A stretch of DNA of 37,283 bases, taken from an uncultured Bacteroidales bacterium (GTDB lineage Bacteria > Bacteroidota > Bacteroidia > Bacteroidales > F082). The notes beneath the pieces were generated by a model. That model was not told where the DNA came from. It ran no database searches and was given only the letters and a program-made list of their open reading frames with translations. Numbering within the stretch: position 1 is the stretch's first letter; each line of letters starts with the position of its first letter. Positions 23,893 through 33,119 of this stretch are shown one piece after another. Where the stretch lies: assembly GCA_900318465.1 (NCBI GenBank), contig ONKQ01000049.1, positions 1 to 37,283 of the forward strand. Reading direction: 5' to 3'. Position numbers and translations under genes: made by a program.

Positions 23893-26800
23893 ATGACACG
23901 GAAGAATAAAATTCTCATTTTGCTATGCTGTCTCTTCCCGTGGATGTGGGCGGCGGCTGACCCCGTCGTTACGTCAGTGGGCAGCGGCTCCATTTGCCCC
24001 GAGAATGAGGTCGTGATTCCCATCACGGTAAGCAATTGCAATGGTGTGGCAGCCATCAGCTTAGCCTTGAACTTCGACAACACGAGAATCAGCTACGAAG
24101 GCTACCAGAACGTAAACAGTGCCGTTTCCACGATGCTCGTCAACCAGAGCAACGGCACGATATATATGACTTGGGCTAACATGAGTGCCGTCAACGTGGA
24201 TGACGGCACCCTCTTGGAGCTTCGCTTCACCGGACTCCCCGACTACAGCGGCTACACCTACCTGAACTGGAACACGAGCCAATGCGAGTACAGCGACGTG
24301 ACGGGAACAGCCCTGCAAGCCAACTACTCCAACGGCTCCGTGAACGTGTATGCTGTGCCAAACATCACCTCCAACCCTTCCGACCGCACTATAGCCGAAG
24401 GGCAGAACACCTACTTCGATGTGAGTGCTTCGGGCCAAGGACTGAGTTACCAATGGCAAATCAAGACCCCTGCCGACAACACTTGGCAAGACTTGACCAA
24501 CGACCAGTTCCACGGTTCTGTGAACAATTGGAGAATGTATGTGTACAACGTCAACTTGGACATGGACGGCAACCAATACCGTTGTGTGGTGAGCGGCACC
24601 TGCCCCTCGCCCGCAATCTCAGAGGCGGCTACGCTGTCGGTTGAGGTTTTCGTCCCTACCATTGTCACCTCATTGAACCCGGTGTACAGTTGCGCCGACC
24701 AAATCTTTTCGGTTCCCGTCCATGTGACCAACTGCAACAATGTGGGTGCGGTCTCCTTGGTCTTGAACTACAATTCCAACTTGGTGACCTACGTCGGCTA
24801 CGAGAACGCCAATCCTGAGTTGGAGAACGGCACCATGCGTGTGAACGCTACCGGAGGCACGGTGTATTTCACCTGGGCCTCGTCGAACCACACCCTTCAA
24901 ATCGGCAATGGCGACCTGATATCGTTTGCCTTCAAGTCGAATTCGGGCAACTCCTCGCTGTCGTGGAACACTTCGCTTTGCGAATACAGCAACCAAGCGG
25001 GTGTGGCCCTGCCGACCTCTTTCAGTGGTTGCAGCGTGAACATCTATTACCCGCCGACGGTGACCTCCGATCCCACCGACAAGACCATCATGGAAGGCAA
25101 CAGCACCAACTTCTCCATCAACGCTTCGGGTCAGGGATTGAGCTATCAATGGCAGATGAGCCAAGACCAAGGCATTTCGTGGGAAACCCTGACCAACGGC
25201 GGACACTACAGCAGCGTTACTTCAAGGACGCTGTATGTCAACAACGTGGTCGCCTCGATGGACGGCTACCGTTACCGCTGCGTGGTGAACGGCACCTGCG
25301 AGCCTTCGGCCACTTCCAACTACGCCACCTTGCATGTAGAGACCCTTGTCCAGACCATCGCCACCACGGCAGGCAGCATCAACACCTGCTCGCAAATAGA
25401 GTTTGGCATCCCGATTTCAGTGACCAACTGCAACAACGTGGGTGCCATCAGTCTGGCCTTGGCTTACAACACCGACGTAATGACCTATACAGGCTACGAA
25501 GGCTTGAACCCCGGACTGAGCAATGGCCAACTGCAAGTGAACGCCGCCAACGGCATGGTCTTCATTGCTTGGGCTTCCATTGCTGGAGCCAGCATAGGCG
25601 ACGGCAACCTGCTCACCCTCAACTTCACGGCACTGTCAGGCAACAGCAACTTGAACTGGAATACCGCCTACTGCGAATACGCCAATCCCCAAGGCTCGCC
25701 GTTGCCCACCAGTTATACCAACGGTTATGTGTCGGTCGCTGAACTCAGCTTCACCATCACGACCCAGCCAGCCAACCAAACCGTGGTAATGGAAGAAGAT
25801 GCCACCTTCTCCATCGAGACCTCCGGCACGACCACTGGCTACCAATGGCAGGTCAGCCAAGACCAAGGCTCCTCTTGGAGCAACGTCACCGCCAACGACC
25901 ACTACAGCAACCCAACCACCAACACCTTGAGCATCAGCAATGTTCCGCTTGAGATGAACGGTTACCGCTACCGCTGCGCAGTGGGTGGCACTTGCGGTTT
26001 GCAGTATTCCTCCGTGGCCATCCTGACCGTGCAACTTCCCCCGAACTATTACGAAGTCAGCCTTTCCGCCGACCCGACAGTAGGCGGCACGACCGAGGGC
26101 GCAGGTGCCTACGAAGAGGGAACGTCATGCACCGTGACCGCCATTCCCGCCACGGGTTATGACTTTGTGAACTGGACGGAAAACGGAATCGAGGTCTCGC
26201 AAGATGCCGAATACACCTTCACGGTTGAGGACAACCGCGACCTTGTTGCCCATTTTGCACTTCAGGAGATTGACATCGTGGCCACTGTGGTTCCCGCAGG
26301 CAGCGGCACCATCAACGGCGCAGGCACCTACCTCTATGGCGACCACGTGCTGCTGACCGCCATTCCCGCCACGGGTTACGTGTTCGACAACTGGACCGAA
26401 AACGGCGAAGTGATTTCGAGCAACCAAAGCATCAGTTTCACGGCACAAGCCGACAGGACCTTGGAAGCGAACTTCTCCGTGTTGCAAGTCAACATCACGG
26501 CCACACCCGTGCCTGCCAGCAATGGTAGCGTTACAGGCGCAGGAACCTTCCCCTACGGCACCACGGTCAACTTGATCGCCCTTGCCAATGAGGGATTCCA
26601 ACTTGGCACCTGGACCGAAAACGACTCAGTGGTCTCCACAAGCGACACACTGACCTTCATGGCCGAGACCGACCGCAACTTGGTGGCCAACTTCATCATC
26701 AAACAGTTGCACATCACGGCAGTGGCCGACCCCACACAAGGTGGCACCATCACTGGCGCAGGCACCTACAACTATGGCGACCCCGTCGTGTTGACCGCCA

Positions 26801-29800
26801 CTCCGCTCGGCCAGTTTGAGTTCTACAACTGGACGGAGAATGGAGAGGAAGTCTCCACCCAACCCACCATCAGTTTCACCGCCTACGAACACCACAACTT
26901 GGTGGCACACTTCATCACCACCATCACCATCGCCGTCACGGTTGATCCCGAAGAGAGCGGAACCATCCAAGGTGCTGGCACCTACAACTATGCCGACCCC
27001 GTCACTTTGACCGCAGTGCCTAACACGGGTTACAGTTTCGCAAACTGGACAGAGAGCGACACCCTTTATTCGACGGCGACCAGCATCAGTTTCACGGCTT
27101 ATGAGAACAGAACCTTTGTGGCCCACTTCGATCCCATCATGCACCACGTCACCGTGTCGGCCAACAACGATGCGGCTGGAACGGTTTCGGGTGGCGGCGA
27201 CTATCAGGAAGGCTCTCAGGCCACCGTGTCAGCACAACCTAATGAGCACTATGAGTTTATCCGTTGGATGGAAAACGGCACGACCGTATCCACATACGCC
27301 AACTACACCTTCACCGTTTACGGCGACCGCAATCTTGTGGCCGAGTTCTCATTAGTCAGTTATGAGGTCACTGCCTCAGCCAATCCCACCAATGGCGGTG
27401 AGATTACAGGCACAGGCACGTACTTCTACGGCGACGAGTGCACCTTGACCGCCATACCCGACTCGCGTTTCACCTTCGTGAATTGGACAGTCAACGGCGC
27501 AGTGGTTTCGACCAATATGGACTACACCTTCACCGTAACGAGCAATGTGGCTGCCGTGGCCAACTTCGAGTGTGCGTTGCCTTTGGGATTGTTTGCCAAC
27601 ATGTTGCCTGCCGACAATGACACAGTCACCAACATGCCCGTCGTCTTCTCATGGGATGCCGTTTCGGGTGCAACGCGTTACGACCTGTATCTTTGGATTG
27701 CCACCGACCCGATGCCCTCAACGCCATACGTTTCCAATTTGACCACCACTTCCTACAGTTGCAACTCGTTGTCCAACTATCAGGCTTACCAGTGGCGCGT
27801 CAAGGCAAGGAACTATTGCAACGAGACCCTTTCCGAGGTCAAGAGCTTCTCCCTCAATGTTGAGCCTGAGTTGCAAGTCAGCACCAACAGTATCGATTTT
27901 GGCGAGGTGGAACTGACCCAAAGCGAGAGCAGGACAATGACGGTGAGCGGTATCATGCTCGAAAACGAGTTGGAATTACAGATTGTCGGCGATGAGGCCT
28001 CCATGTTCTCCTATTCCACGAATTGGGGCTGGAACAACTATTCCGGCGGCACACTGACCATCACCTTCACTCCGACGGTGGCACAATGGTCATACAATGC
28101 CACGCTCATCGTGAGCAGCGGAGAACTCACCCAGTCCGTCGCTTTGTCGGGCAACCTTGCCAACATCTACCAGTTCAACACCTATGTCGACGAGGACATC
28201 TATCCCATGAACTCGGTAATCCCGATTTACGGTACGGTGACCTACTTCGACAACACCCCTGTTGCCGACTTGAACGTTGACGTCAGCGTTACCGTGATGG
28301 GCAGGAGAAGAATCCTGTCGACTGTTTCGGATGAAAACGGCGAGTTTAGCGTCAATTTCGAGACGGAACGTATGGAGTCGGGCTACTACACCGTCAATTC
28401 GGGTGTGGCCGGCCACAACAGCACCGTGGTACACGACAGCTTCAACATCTTGGGCATCGACGTCTTCGAAATCACCATAGACGAGAACATGAACGTGACC
28501 AACAGCAGTTGGATTTTGTGCGACGTGACGCAAGACATCCCAAAGACCGGCTACATCAAGGTAAGGAACAGGAACAGTTTCGATTTGAGCAACATCCAAA
28601 TGAACGTTCTTTCGGCTCCTGAAGGCGCCAACTTCACCTTCACGCCGATGGCTACACTTGCCGGACTCCAAGAAGGTTATATCCAGTTCACCGCCCTCGG
28701 CACAATACCGACGGCAGAGCTTTCGTATCAGCAAGTCTGGATCAAGGCATTCACTGACGAAGGTGCCGAAGCACTGTTCACCATGTGGTTCTATTGCGAC
28801 ATAGCCCACAGCGTTCTCGAAGTTGCACCGACCGAAATCAACACCACCATGACGAGAGGAGAAAGCAAGACCATAGATGTGACCATAAGCAACCACGGCG
28901 AGGCTGCCTCGGGCGAAATCACCATCAGCCTGCCCGATGTGGATTGGATGGAAACGGTAGGACAAACCACACTGCCTTCCATCGAAGTGGGTGAGACAAC
29001 CACCTTCACTTTGAGGCTTTCTCCCGACAGCACAGTGCCTTTGACCGAACACACGGGTAGCATCCAGATCAGTTGCGAAAGCGGCAACTCCGTCTATCTG
29101 CCTTATTCGATTATGGCGGTGTCAGTAGCCAATGGCGCACTCCTCGTCGACGTCACCGATGAGTTCACCACCAACACCAACGGCGGCAACGGGCCGCATG
29201 TGGAAGGCGCGGAAGTGACCTTGACAGGCTATTATTCCCATGAATTGGTGGCGCACGGCTTTACAGGTGCCGACGGCACTTTCAGCGTGGAAGGCCTCGC
29301 TGAAGGCTACTACACCCTCAACGTCCAAGCAGATTCACATAATGGATTCAATGGCTATGTCCTCATTGAGGCTGGCACCACCAACCAGATGGATGTGTTC
29401 CTGCAATACCAAAGCGTGACTTACTCGTGGATTGTAGAGCCTACCGAAATCGAGGATCATTATGAGATTGTGTTGGATATCGAGTTTGACGTCGAAGTAC
29501 CCGTCCCGGTAATTACCATAAGCGCACCAGCTTGCATTACCGAGGTGGACAGTGCCTACACATTCAATTACGTCATCACCAACCACGGACTGATTGATGC
29601 TTACAATCAGACCATCTATCCTGCGGAAACCGAGCATTTCCGGTTCACGCCATTGTACAATTACATCGACACCATCCATGCGCACGAGTCAATTGAAGTA
29701 CCTTGTGAGGTCACGAGGAAGAACCTCGGCGAGATTGACTGCGGCGAGTGGGGAAAAACGAGAGTGCAATACAGCTACTTGAGCGGATCAGACCTGATTT

Positions 29801-32715
29801 ATAACCAAGCCTTTGCCTACACCAGGTTGGGCAGTTGCACTTCTTGTTACCATCCTCTGCCACCTATTGGCCCCGGCCCCGGCGACGGCGGTGGCGACGA
29901 CGGTGGCGGTGGCGGCGGCGGCACACCTCCTCCTCCTGGTATTCCAGGCCCAGTACCCCCAATTAACCCGCCTACACCTACACCTCCTATCGTTCAGCCT
30001 ACTCCTTCCGTCCATGTGAGGGTTGGTATCCAGTTCTCACAAAGCCTGACCATGACGCGCGAAGCCTTCATCGGCACATTCACGGTTCAAAACAGCCATG
30101 AAACCAATGCAGTTGAAGGAATCGGCCTCGATTTCGTCATCAAGGACGCAGAAGGAGTCGACCACACCAACTTGTTCCAAATCAACACCATGTCGTTGGA
30201 AGGCGTAACTGAAATTGACGGCACAGGCACTTTGGCAGCAGCATCAAACGGCACGGTCAGAATCCTGTTCATTCCTACCAGAGATGCCGCTCCGACCGAA
30301 CCCATCAACTATTTCTTCGGCGGCACCTTCACCTTCGTTGACCCGTGGAACGGTGCTACCCGTGTAATGGAACTGTATCCTTCCGAACTCACCGTACATC
30401 CCAGCCCGGATCTTTACATCGACTACTTCGTGTCGGAAGATGTTTATGGCGACAATCCGCTCACACCGGTGACAGAGCCTATCATTCCAGCAGAACTTGC
30501 CGTAAGGATTTGGAACAAGGGTGCCGGAACCGCAAAGAATGTGAGGATTAGCTCATCTGTACCCACCATCGTTTCGAACCAGCAAGGCTTGCTCATTAAC
30601 TTTGGCCTGTATGGAACCTACATGCAAGGACAAGGAGTGAACTTGGGCATAAGCGACATTGATTTCGGAAACATCGAAAGCGGAGAGACGAAAGTGGGCG
30701 AATGGCTGTTCACCAGCTCGTTGCTTGCCCATGTGGTCTCCTACGAGGCGAGTGTGGTTCACAACGACAGCTATGGCAACCCGAACCTGAGCCTTATCAG
30801 CCATGTCGGTATCCATAAGCTGGCCCACGCTGTCTTCACCGACTTTGTCCCCTTTGGTGCAAAATCCAGTGGCATCAACGACTTCTTGGTCGACGATGTT
30901 CCCGACGAGAACAACTATCCCGATTACATCTTCTTCTCCGATGGAAGAAGCTCGTCGGTTGATGTTGCCGAAAGCGTTGCGTTTGACCATTTCGTCACCG
31001 CGCACGACACTATCGTTACCCTCACGGTCAATCCGTCGAGTATCGGATGGAACTATGGTGAGACAGCAGACCCAGGCAGAAACTACTACAAGTTGTTGAG
31101 TTGCACAAGAAACGATGGAGTGGAAATTCCTTTGAGCAACGTCTGGCAAGAATCCATCCTTCTGCATACTGGCGATTACGCAAACGATTCCGTCTATGTG
31201 GACAAACTGCGCATTGTAGATACGGTTGCAGCGGTTCAGCCTCACACCTATTCCTTGGTGTTTTCGGGCGATCCACTTTATCCATACGTCTTCTTCGGCA
31301 CCGAGGATGAGTATTGGTCGAATGTAGCCAACTGGGAAAACGATGTCAAGCCGTACAGACCTAACGACAACGTCGTCATCAACGGCATCTGTGAGCTTGA
31401 TGAAGACGCTACCGTTTCAACCTTGACCATCGAGGAAGGCAAGATCTTGACCATTTCCGATGAACGAACCCTGACCGTTTCGAACATGTTGACCAATACT
31501 GCCGCAAACAGTTTGGTCATCGAAGAAGGCGGACAGTTGATTCATGCCAACGCAGGAACGTGGGGTAAGGTCAAGAAATCCATCGAGCCTTGGACCAACA
31601 ACAACAATGGCTGGTATCTTGTTGCCTCTCCGCTTGTGGGCAACACGGACTTAACGGAAGTGAACGACTTGCTCCTCAACACCTACGACCTGTATTACTA
31701 CGACGAGCCGACCTTCTATTGGATCAACCAGAAAATGCCCGAAAACAATTTCACGGAATTCGAAAACGGAACGGGCTATCTGTACGCCAATCTTGAGGAG
31801 GTTACGTTAGAGTTTGCGGGAGAGCTTCAAAACGGTGCCGCCACGGTGAATGTACCGTTGAGCTACACCCCGAACATTCCTCTTACAGGTTTCAACCTTG
31901 TGGGCAACCCGTTTGCGCACAACGTCACCTCGTATGCTTCCGAGAACGTGGCCGAAGGCTGCTATCTCACCAACGAGACAAAGGACGACCTCATGGTGGA
32001 CGAAATCAATGAGGAAAATCCGTTGAAACCTGGCGCAGGCTTCTTCGTGAAAGCCACGGATGAAGGGGCTTCCATCACCTTCAACGCGGGGCGCGGCACA
32101 TCGGCCAACCCAAGCGGTTCCATCCGTGTGGAAGTCTTGGAAAAAGGCAAAATCGCCGACCGCCTCATCGTGAAGAGGACGGGCGAGCCTTTAGAGAAAA
32201 TTTCGCTGAATGAAATCCGCACCAAGCTCTTTGCCACACAAGGCGATCAGGAAATCGCCATCGTGCCTTGTGAGGGCAACGAGCAAGCCGTGAGCTTCAA
32301 GGCCGCGAAGAATGACAGCTACACCATCAACGTGAGCAGCAATGGAATTGAGTTCTACTATCTCCACCTCATTGACAACCTCACTGGCATGGACGTAGAC
32401 CTGCTGAAAGATCCCGACTACACCTTTGAAGCTCACACGAGCGACTATGCTTCAAGGTTCCTGTTGCGGTTCATCCCGAAAGAGAATTCTTCGACAGGTT
32501 CAGAGGACAACTTCGCCTATTGCTTCAACAACAAATGGGTCATTGCCAACGAAGGCGAGGCCACCCTGCAAGTCGTTGACGTGGTTGGTCACATCCTCAG
32601 CAGCGAGCAAATCACTGGAAGTTGTGAGAAGAAGATTGACGCTGCCAATGGAGTGTATATGTTACGCCTCATCAACGGCAAACAATCAAAGGTGCAGAAA
32701 ATCGTGGTGAGATGA
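23893..32715 (+). CDS. Giant scaffoldin-like T9SS protein: three cohesin-like/Ig pairs and seven InlB-type repeats
   Basis: A 2940-residue protein, signal peptide 1-22. Residues 24-716 are three tandem pairs. Each has a cohesin-like domain (VSNCNGVAAISLALNFD, VTNCNNVGAVSLVLNY and VTNCNNVGAISLALAY) followed by an Ig-like domain with GLSYQWQ and YRCVV motifs. Residues 717-1226 are seven InlB B-type repeats of about 73 residues (GAGTYNYGDPVVLTA, FVNWTENG). An Fn3-like domain (about 1227-1326), anchor-D-like and CARDB-like beta domains, and two carboxypeptidase-regulatory-like domains follow. A Pro/Gly linker spans about 1990-2040. Residues 2471-2940 form a module shared with the 33120 protein, ending in a variant sorting tail (WVIANEGEATLQVVDVVGHI, KIVVR). 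It starts 6 nt after the previous giant gene and is followed by a terminator. It is probably an extended surface scaffold or adhesin. Confidence 0.88.
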   Translation: MTRKNKILILLCCLFPWMWAAADPVVTSVGSGSICPENEVVIPITVSNCNGVAAISLALNFDNTRISYEGYQNVNSAVSTMLVNQSNGTIYMTWANMSAVNVDDGTLLELRFTGLPDYSGYTYLNWNTSQCEYSDVTGTALQANYSNGSVNVYAVPNITSNPSDRTIAEGQNTYFDVSASGQGLSYQWQIKTPADNTWQDLTNDQFHGSVNNWRMYVYNVNLDMDGNQYRCVVSGTCPSPAISEAATLSVEVFVPTIVTSLNPVYSCADQIFSVPVHVTNCNNVGAVSLVLNYNSNLVTYVGYENANPELENGTMRVNATGGTVYFTWASSNHTLQIGNGDLISFAFKSNSGNSSLSWNTSLCEYSNQAGVALPTSFSGCSVNIYYPPTVTSDPTDKTIMEGNSTNFSINASGQGLSYQWQMSQDQGISWETLTNGGHYSSVTSRTLYVNNVVASMDGYRYRCVVNGTCEPSATSNYATLHVETLVQTIATTAGSINTCSQIEFGIPISVTNCNNVGAISLALAYNTDVMTYTGYEGLNPGLSNGQLQVNAANGMVFIAWASIAGASIGDGNLLTLNFTALSGNSNLNWNTAYCEYANPQGSPLPTSYTNGYVSVAELSFTITTQPANQTVVMEEDATFSIETSGTTTGYQWQVSQDQGSSWSNVTANDHYSNPTTNTLSISNVPLEMNGYRYRCAVGGTCGLQYSSVAILTVQLPPNYYEVSLSADPTVGGTTEGAGAYEEGTSCTVTAIPATGYDFVNWTENGIEVSQDAEYTFTVEDNRDLVAHFALQEIDIVATVVPAGSGTINGAGTYLYGDHVLLTAIPATGYVFDNWTENGEVISSNQSISFTAQADRTLEANFSVLQVNITATPVPASNGSVTGAGTFPYGTTVNLIALANEGFQLGTWTENDSVVSTSDTLTFMAETDRNLVANFIIKQLHITAVADPTQGGTITGAGTYNYGDPVVLTATPLGQFEFYNWTENGEEVSTQPTISFTAYEHHNLVAHFITTITIAVTVDPEESGTIQGAGTYNYADPVTLTAVPNTGYSFANWTESDTLYSTATSISFTAYENRTFVAHFDPIMHHVTVSANNDAAGTVSGGGDYQEGSQATVSAQPNEHYEFIRWMENGTTVSTYANYTFTVYGDRNLVAEFSLVSYEVTASANPTNGGEITGTGTYFYGDECTLTAIPDSRFTFVNWTVNGAVVSTNMDYTFTVTSNVAAVANFECALPLGLFANMLPADNDTVTNMPVVFSWDAVSGATRYDLYLWIATDPMPSTPYVSNLTTTSYSCNSLSNYQAYQWRVKARNYCNETLSEVKSFSLNVEPELQVSTNSIDFGEVELTQSESRTMTVSGIMLENELELQIVGDEASMFSYSTNWGWNNYSGGTLTITFTPTVAQWSYNATLIVSSGELTQSVALSGNLANIYQFNTYVDEDIYPMNSVIPIYGTVTYFDNTPVADLNVDVSVTVMGRRRILSTVSDENGEFSVNFETERMESGYYTVNSGVAGHNSTVVHDSFNILGIDVFEITIDENMNVTNSSWILCDVTQDIPKTGYIKVRNRNSFDLSNIQMNVLSAPEGANFTFTPMATLAGLQEGYIQFTALGTIPTAELSYQQVWIKAFTDEGAEALFTMWFYCDIAHSVLEVAPTEINTTMTRGESKTIDVTISNHGEAASGEITISLPDVDWMETVGQTTLPSIEVGETTTFTLRLSPDSTVPLTEHTGSIQISCESGNSVYLPYSIMAVSVANGALLVDVTDEFTTNTNGGNGPHVEGAEVTLTGYYSHELVAHGFTGADGTFSVEGLAEGYYTLNVQADSHNGFNGYVLIEAGTTNQMDVFLQYQSVTYSWIVEPTEIEDHYEIVLDIEFDVEVPVPVITISAPACITEVDSAYTFNYVITNHGLIDAYNQTIYPAETEHFRFTPLYNYIDTIHAHESIEVPCEVTRKNLGEIDCGEWGKTRVQYSYLSGSDLIYNQAFAYTRLGSCTSCYHPLPPIGPGPGDGGGDDGGGGGGGTPPPPGIPGPVPPINPPTPTPPIVQPTPSVHVRVGIQFSQSLTMTREAFIGTFTVQNSHETNAVEGIGLDFVIKDAEGVDHTNLFQINTMSLEGVTEIDGTGTLAAASNGTVRILFIPTRDAAPTEPINYFFGGTFTFVDPWNGATRVMELYPSELTVHPSPDLYIDYFVSEDVYGDNPLTPVTEPIIPAELAVRIWNKGAGTAKNVRISSSVPTIVSNQQGLLINFGLYGTYMQGQGVNLGISDIDFGNIESGETKVGEWLFTSSLLAHVVSYEASVVHNDSYGNPNLSLISHVGIHKLAHAVFTDFVPFGAKSSGINDFLVDDVPDENNYPDYIFFSDGRSSSVDVAESVAFDHFVTAHDTIVTLTVNPSSIGWNYGETADPGRNYYKLLSCTRNDGVEIPLSNVWQESILLHTGDYANDSVYVDKLRIVDTVAAVQPHTYSLVFSGDPLYPYVFFGTEDEYWSNVANWENDVKPYRPNDNVVINGICELDEDATVSTLTIEEGKILTISDERTLTVSNMLTNTAANSLVIEEGGQLIHANAGTWGKVKKSIEPWTNNNNGWYLVASPLVGNTDLTEVNDLLLNTYDLYYYDEPTFYWINQKMPENNFTEFENGTGYLYANLEEVTLEFAGELQNGAATVNVPLSYTPNIPLTGFNLVGNPFAHNVTSYASENVAEGCYLTNETKDDLMVDEINEENPLKPGAGFFVKATDEGASITFNAGRGTSANPSGSIRVEVLEKGKIADRLIVKRTGEPLEKISLNEIRTKLFATQGDQEIAIVPCEGNEQAVSFKAAKNDSYTINVSSNGIEFYYLHLIDNLTGMDVDLLKDPDYTFEAHTSDYASRFLLRFIPKENSSTGSEDNFAYCFNNKWVIANEGEATLQVVDVVGHILSSEQITGSCEKKIDAANGVYMLRLINGKQSKVQKIVVR

Positions 32716-32744
32716 TTCGTCATCACACCTCGGCACTTTGACAA

Positions 32745-32778
32745 AGGGCCAGCGGAGTCATGCCGCTGGCTCTTTTTT
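32745..32778 (+). terminator. Rho-independent terminator of the giant operon
   Basis: A perfect 8-bp stem GCCAGCGG (32748-32755) / CCGCTGGC (32763-32770) with a 7-nt loop is followed by TCTTTTTT. It lies 30 nt after the stop of the 2940-residue protein. Confidence 0.85.
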
Positions 32779-32808
32779 GTTGCCTTCACGAAACCAACTT
32801 CTTCATTT

Positions 32809-32951
32809 AAGTAACTGTTCAACATTAAGCTGCAATATCTTTTGACTTCGGGACTTCGGGACTTCGAGACACGGGACTTCGGGTATTTGACTCGCAGTCC
32901 CGCAGTCTCACAGTCTATTATGTAAACTAAATTTGCTCATCTACTTATCTG
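32809..32951. repeat. Interspersed intergenic repeat, copy B
   Basis: The second copy of the element at 16583-16703, same orientation, beginning AAGTAACTGTTCAA and ending CTACTTATCTG. It has one extra GGGACTTC unit. Arms CGGGACT (32872-32878) and AGTCCCG (32896-32902) form a hairpin. It fills much of the 404-nt gap between the two large secreted genes. Confidence 0.7.
32928..32935 (+). promoter_or_regulatory. Candidate -7 element within the intergenic gap
   Basis: TAAATTTG matches TAnnTTTG. No gene starts nearby; a terminator hairpin ends at 33008, so the element could drive a short RNA. Confidence 0.4.
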
Positions 32952-33008
32952 ATTTTTGGTTACCAACCTGTGTATTTACAGGCGATTCGTAAAAGTCGCC
33001 TTTTTTTT
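32942..33008 (+). ncRNA. Candidate small RNA of about 65 nt
   Basis: The stretch holds small stems GGTT/AACC and CCTGT/ACAGG, then a terminator stem. It follows a possible promoter at 32928 and contains no reading frame. The call rests only on promoter, structure and terminator layout. Confidence 0.3.
32981..33008 (+). terminator. Second rho-independent terminator in the gap
   Basis: Stem GGCGATT (32981-32987) with AAGTCGCC (32993-33000), one G-T pair, 5-nt loop, then eight T at 33001-33008. It lies more than 200 nt beyond the operon terminator, so it probably ends another transcript or read-through. Confidence 0.7.
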
Positions 33009-33119
33009 GACTAAAATTCCACAAAAAAACAACAAGTCCAATCGACATTTTCTGTATTTTCGCGGCCTCTTTTCGAGAAGCAACAAATCTATTAATAAAC
33101 CAAACATTACATCAACAAA

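Noticed and set aside
28090-29052. Minus-strand open frame of 320 codons inside the 2940-residue protein gene
   Set aside because: It is antisense to an uninterrupted secreted protein with clear domain repeats; the long frame follows from GC-rich third positions.
29860-30010. GGC/CCT-rich tract as a non-coding structured element
   Set aside because: It is in frame and encodes a Pro/Gly-rich linker between beta domains, which explains its composition.
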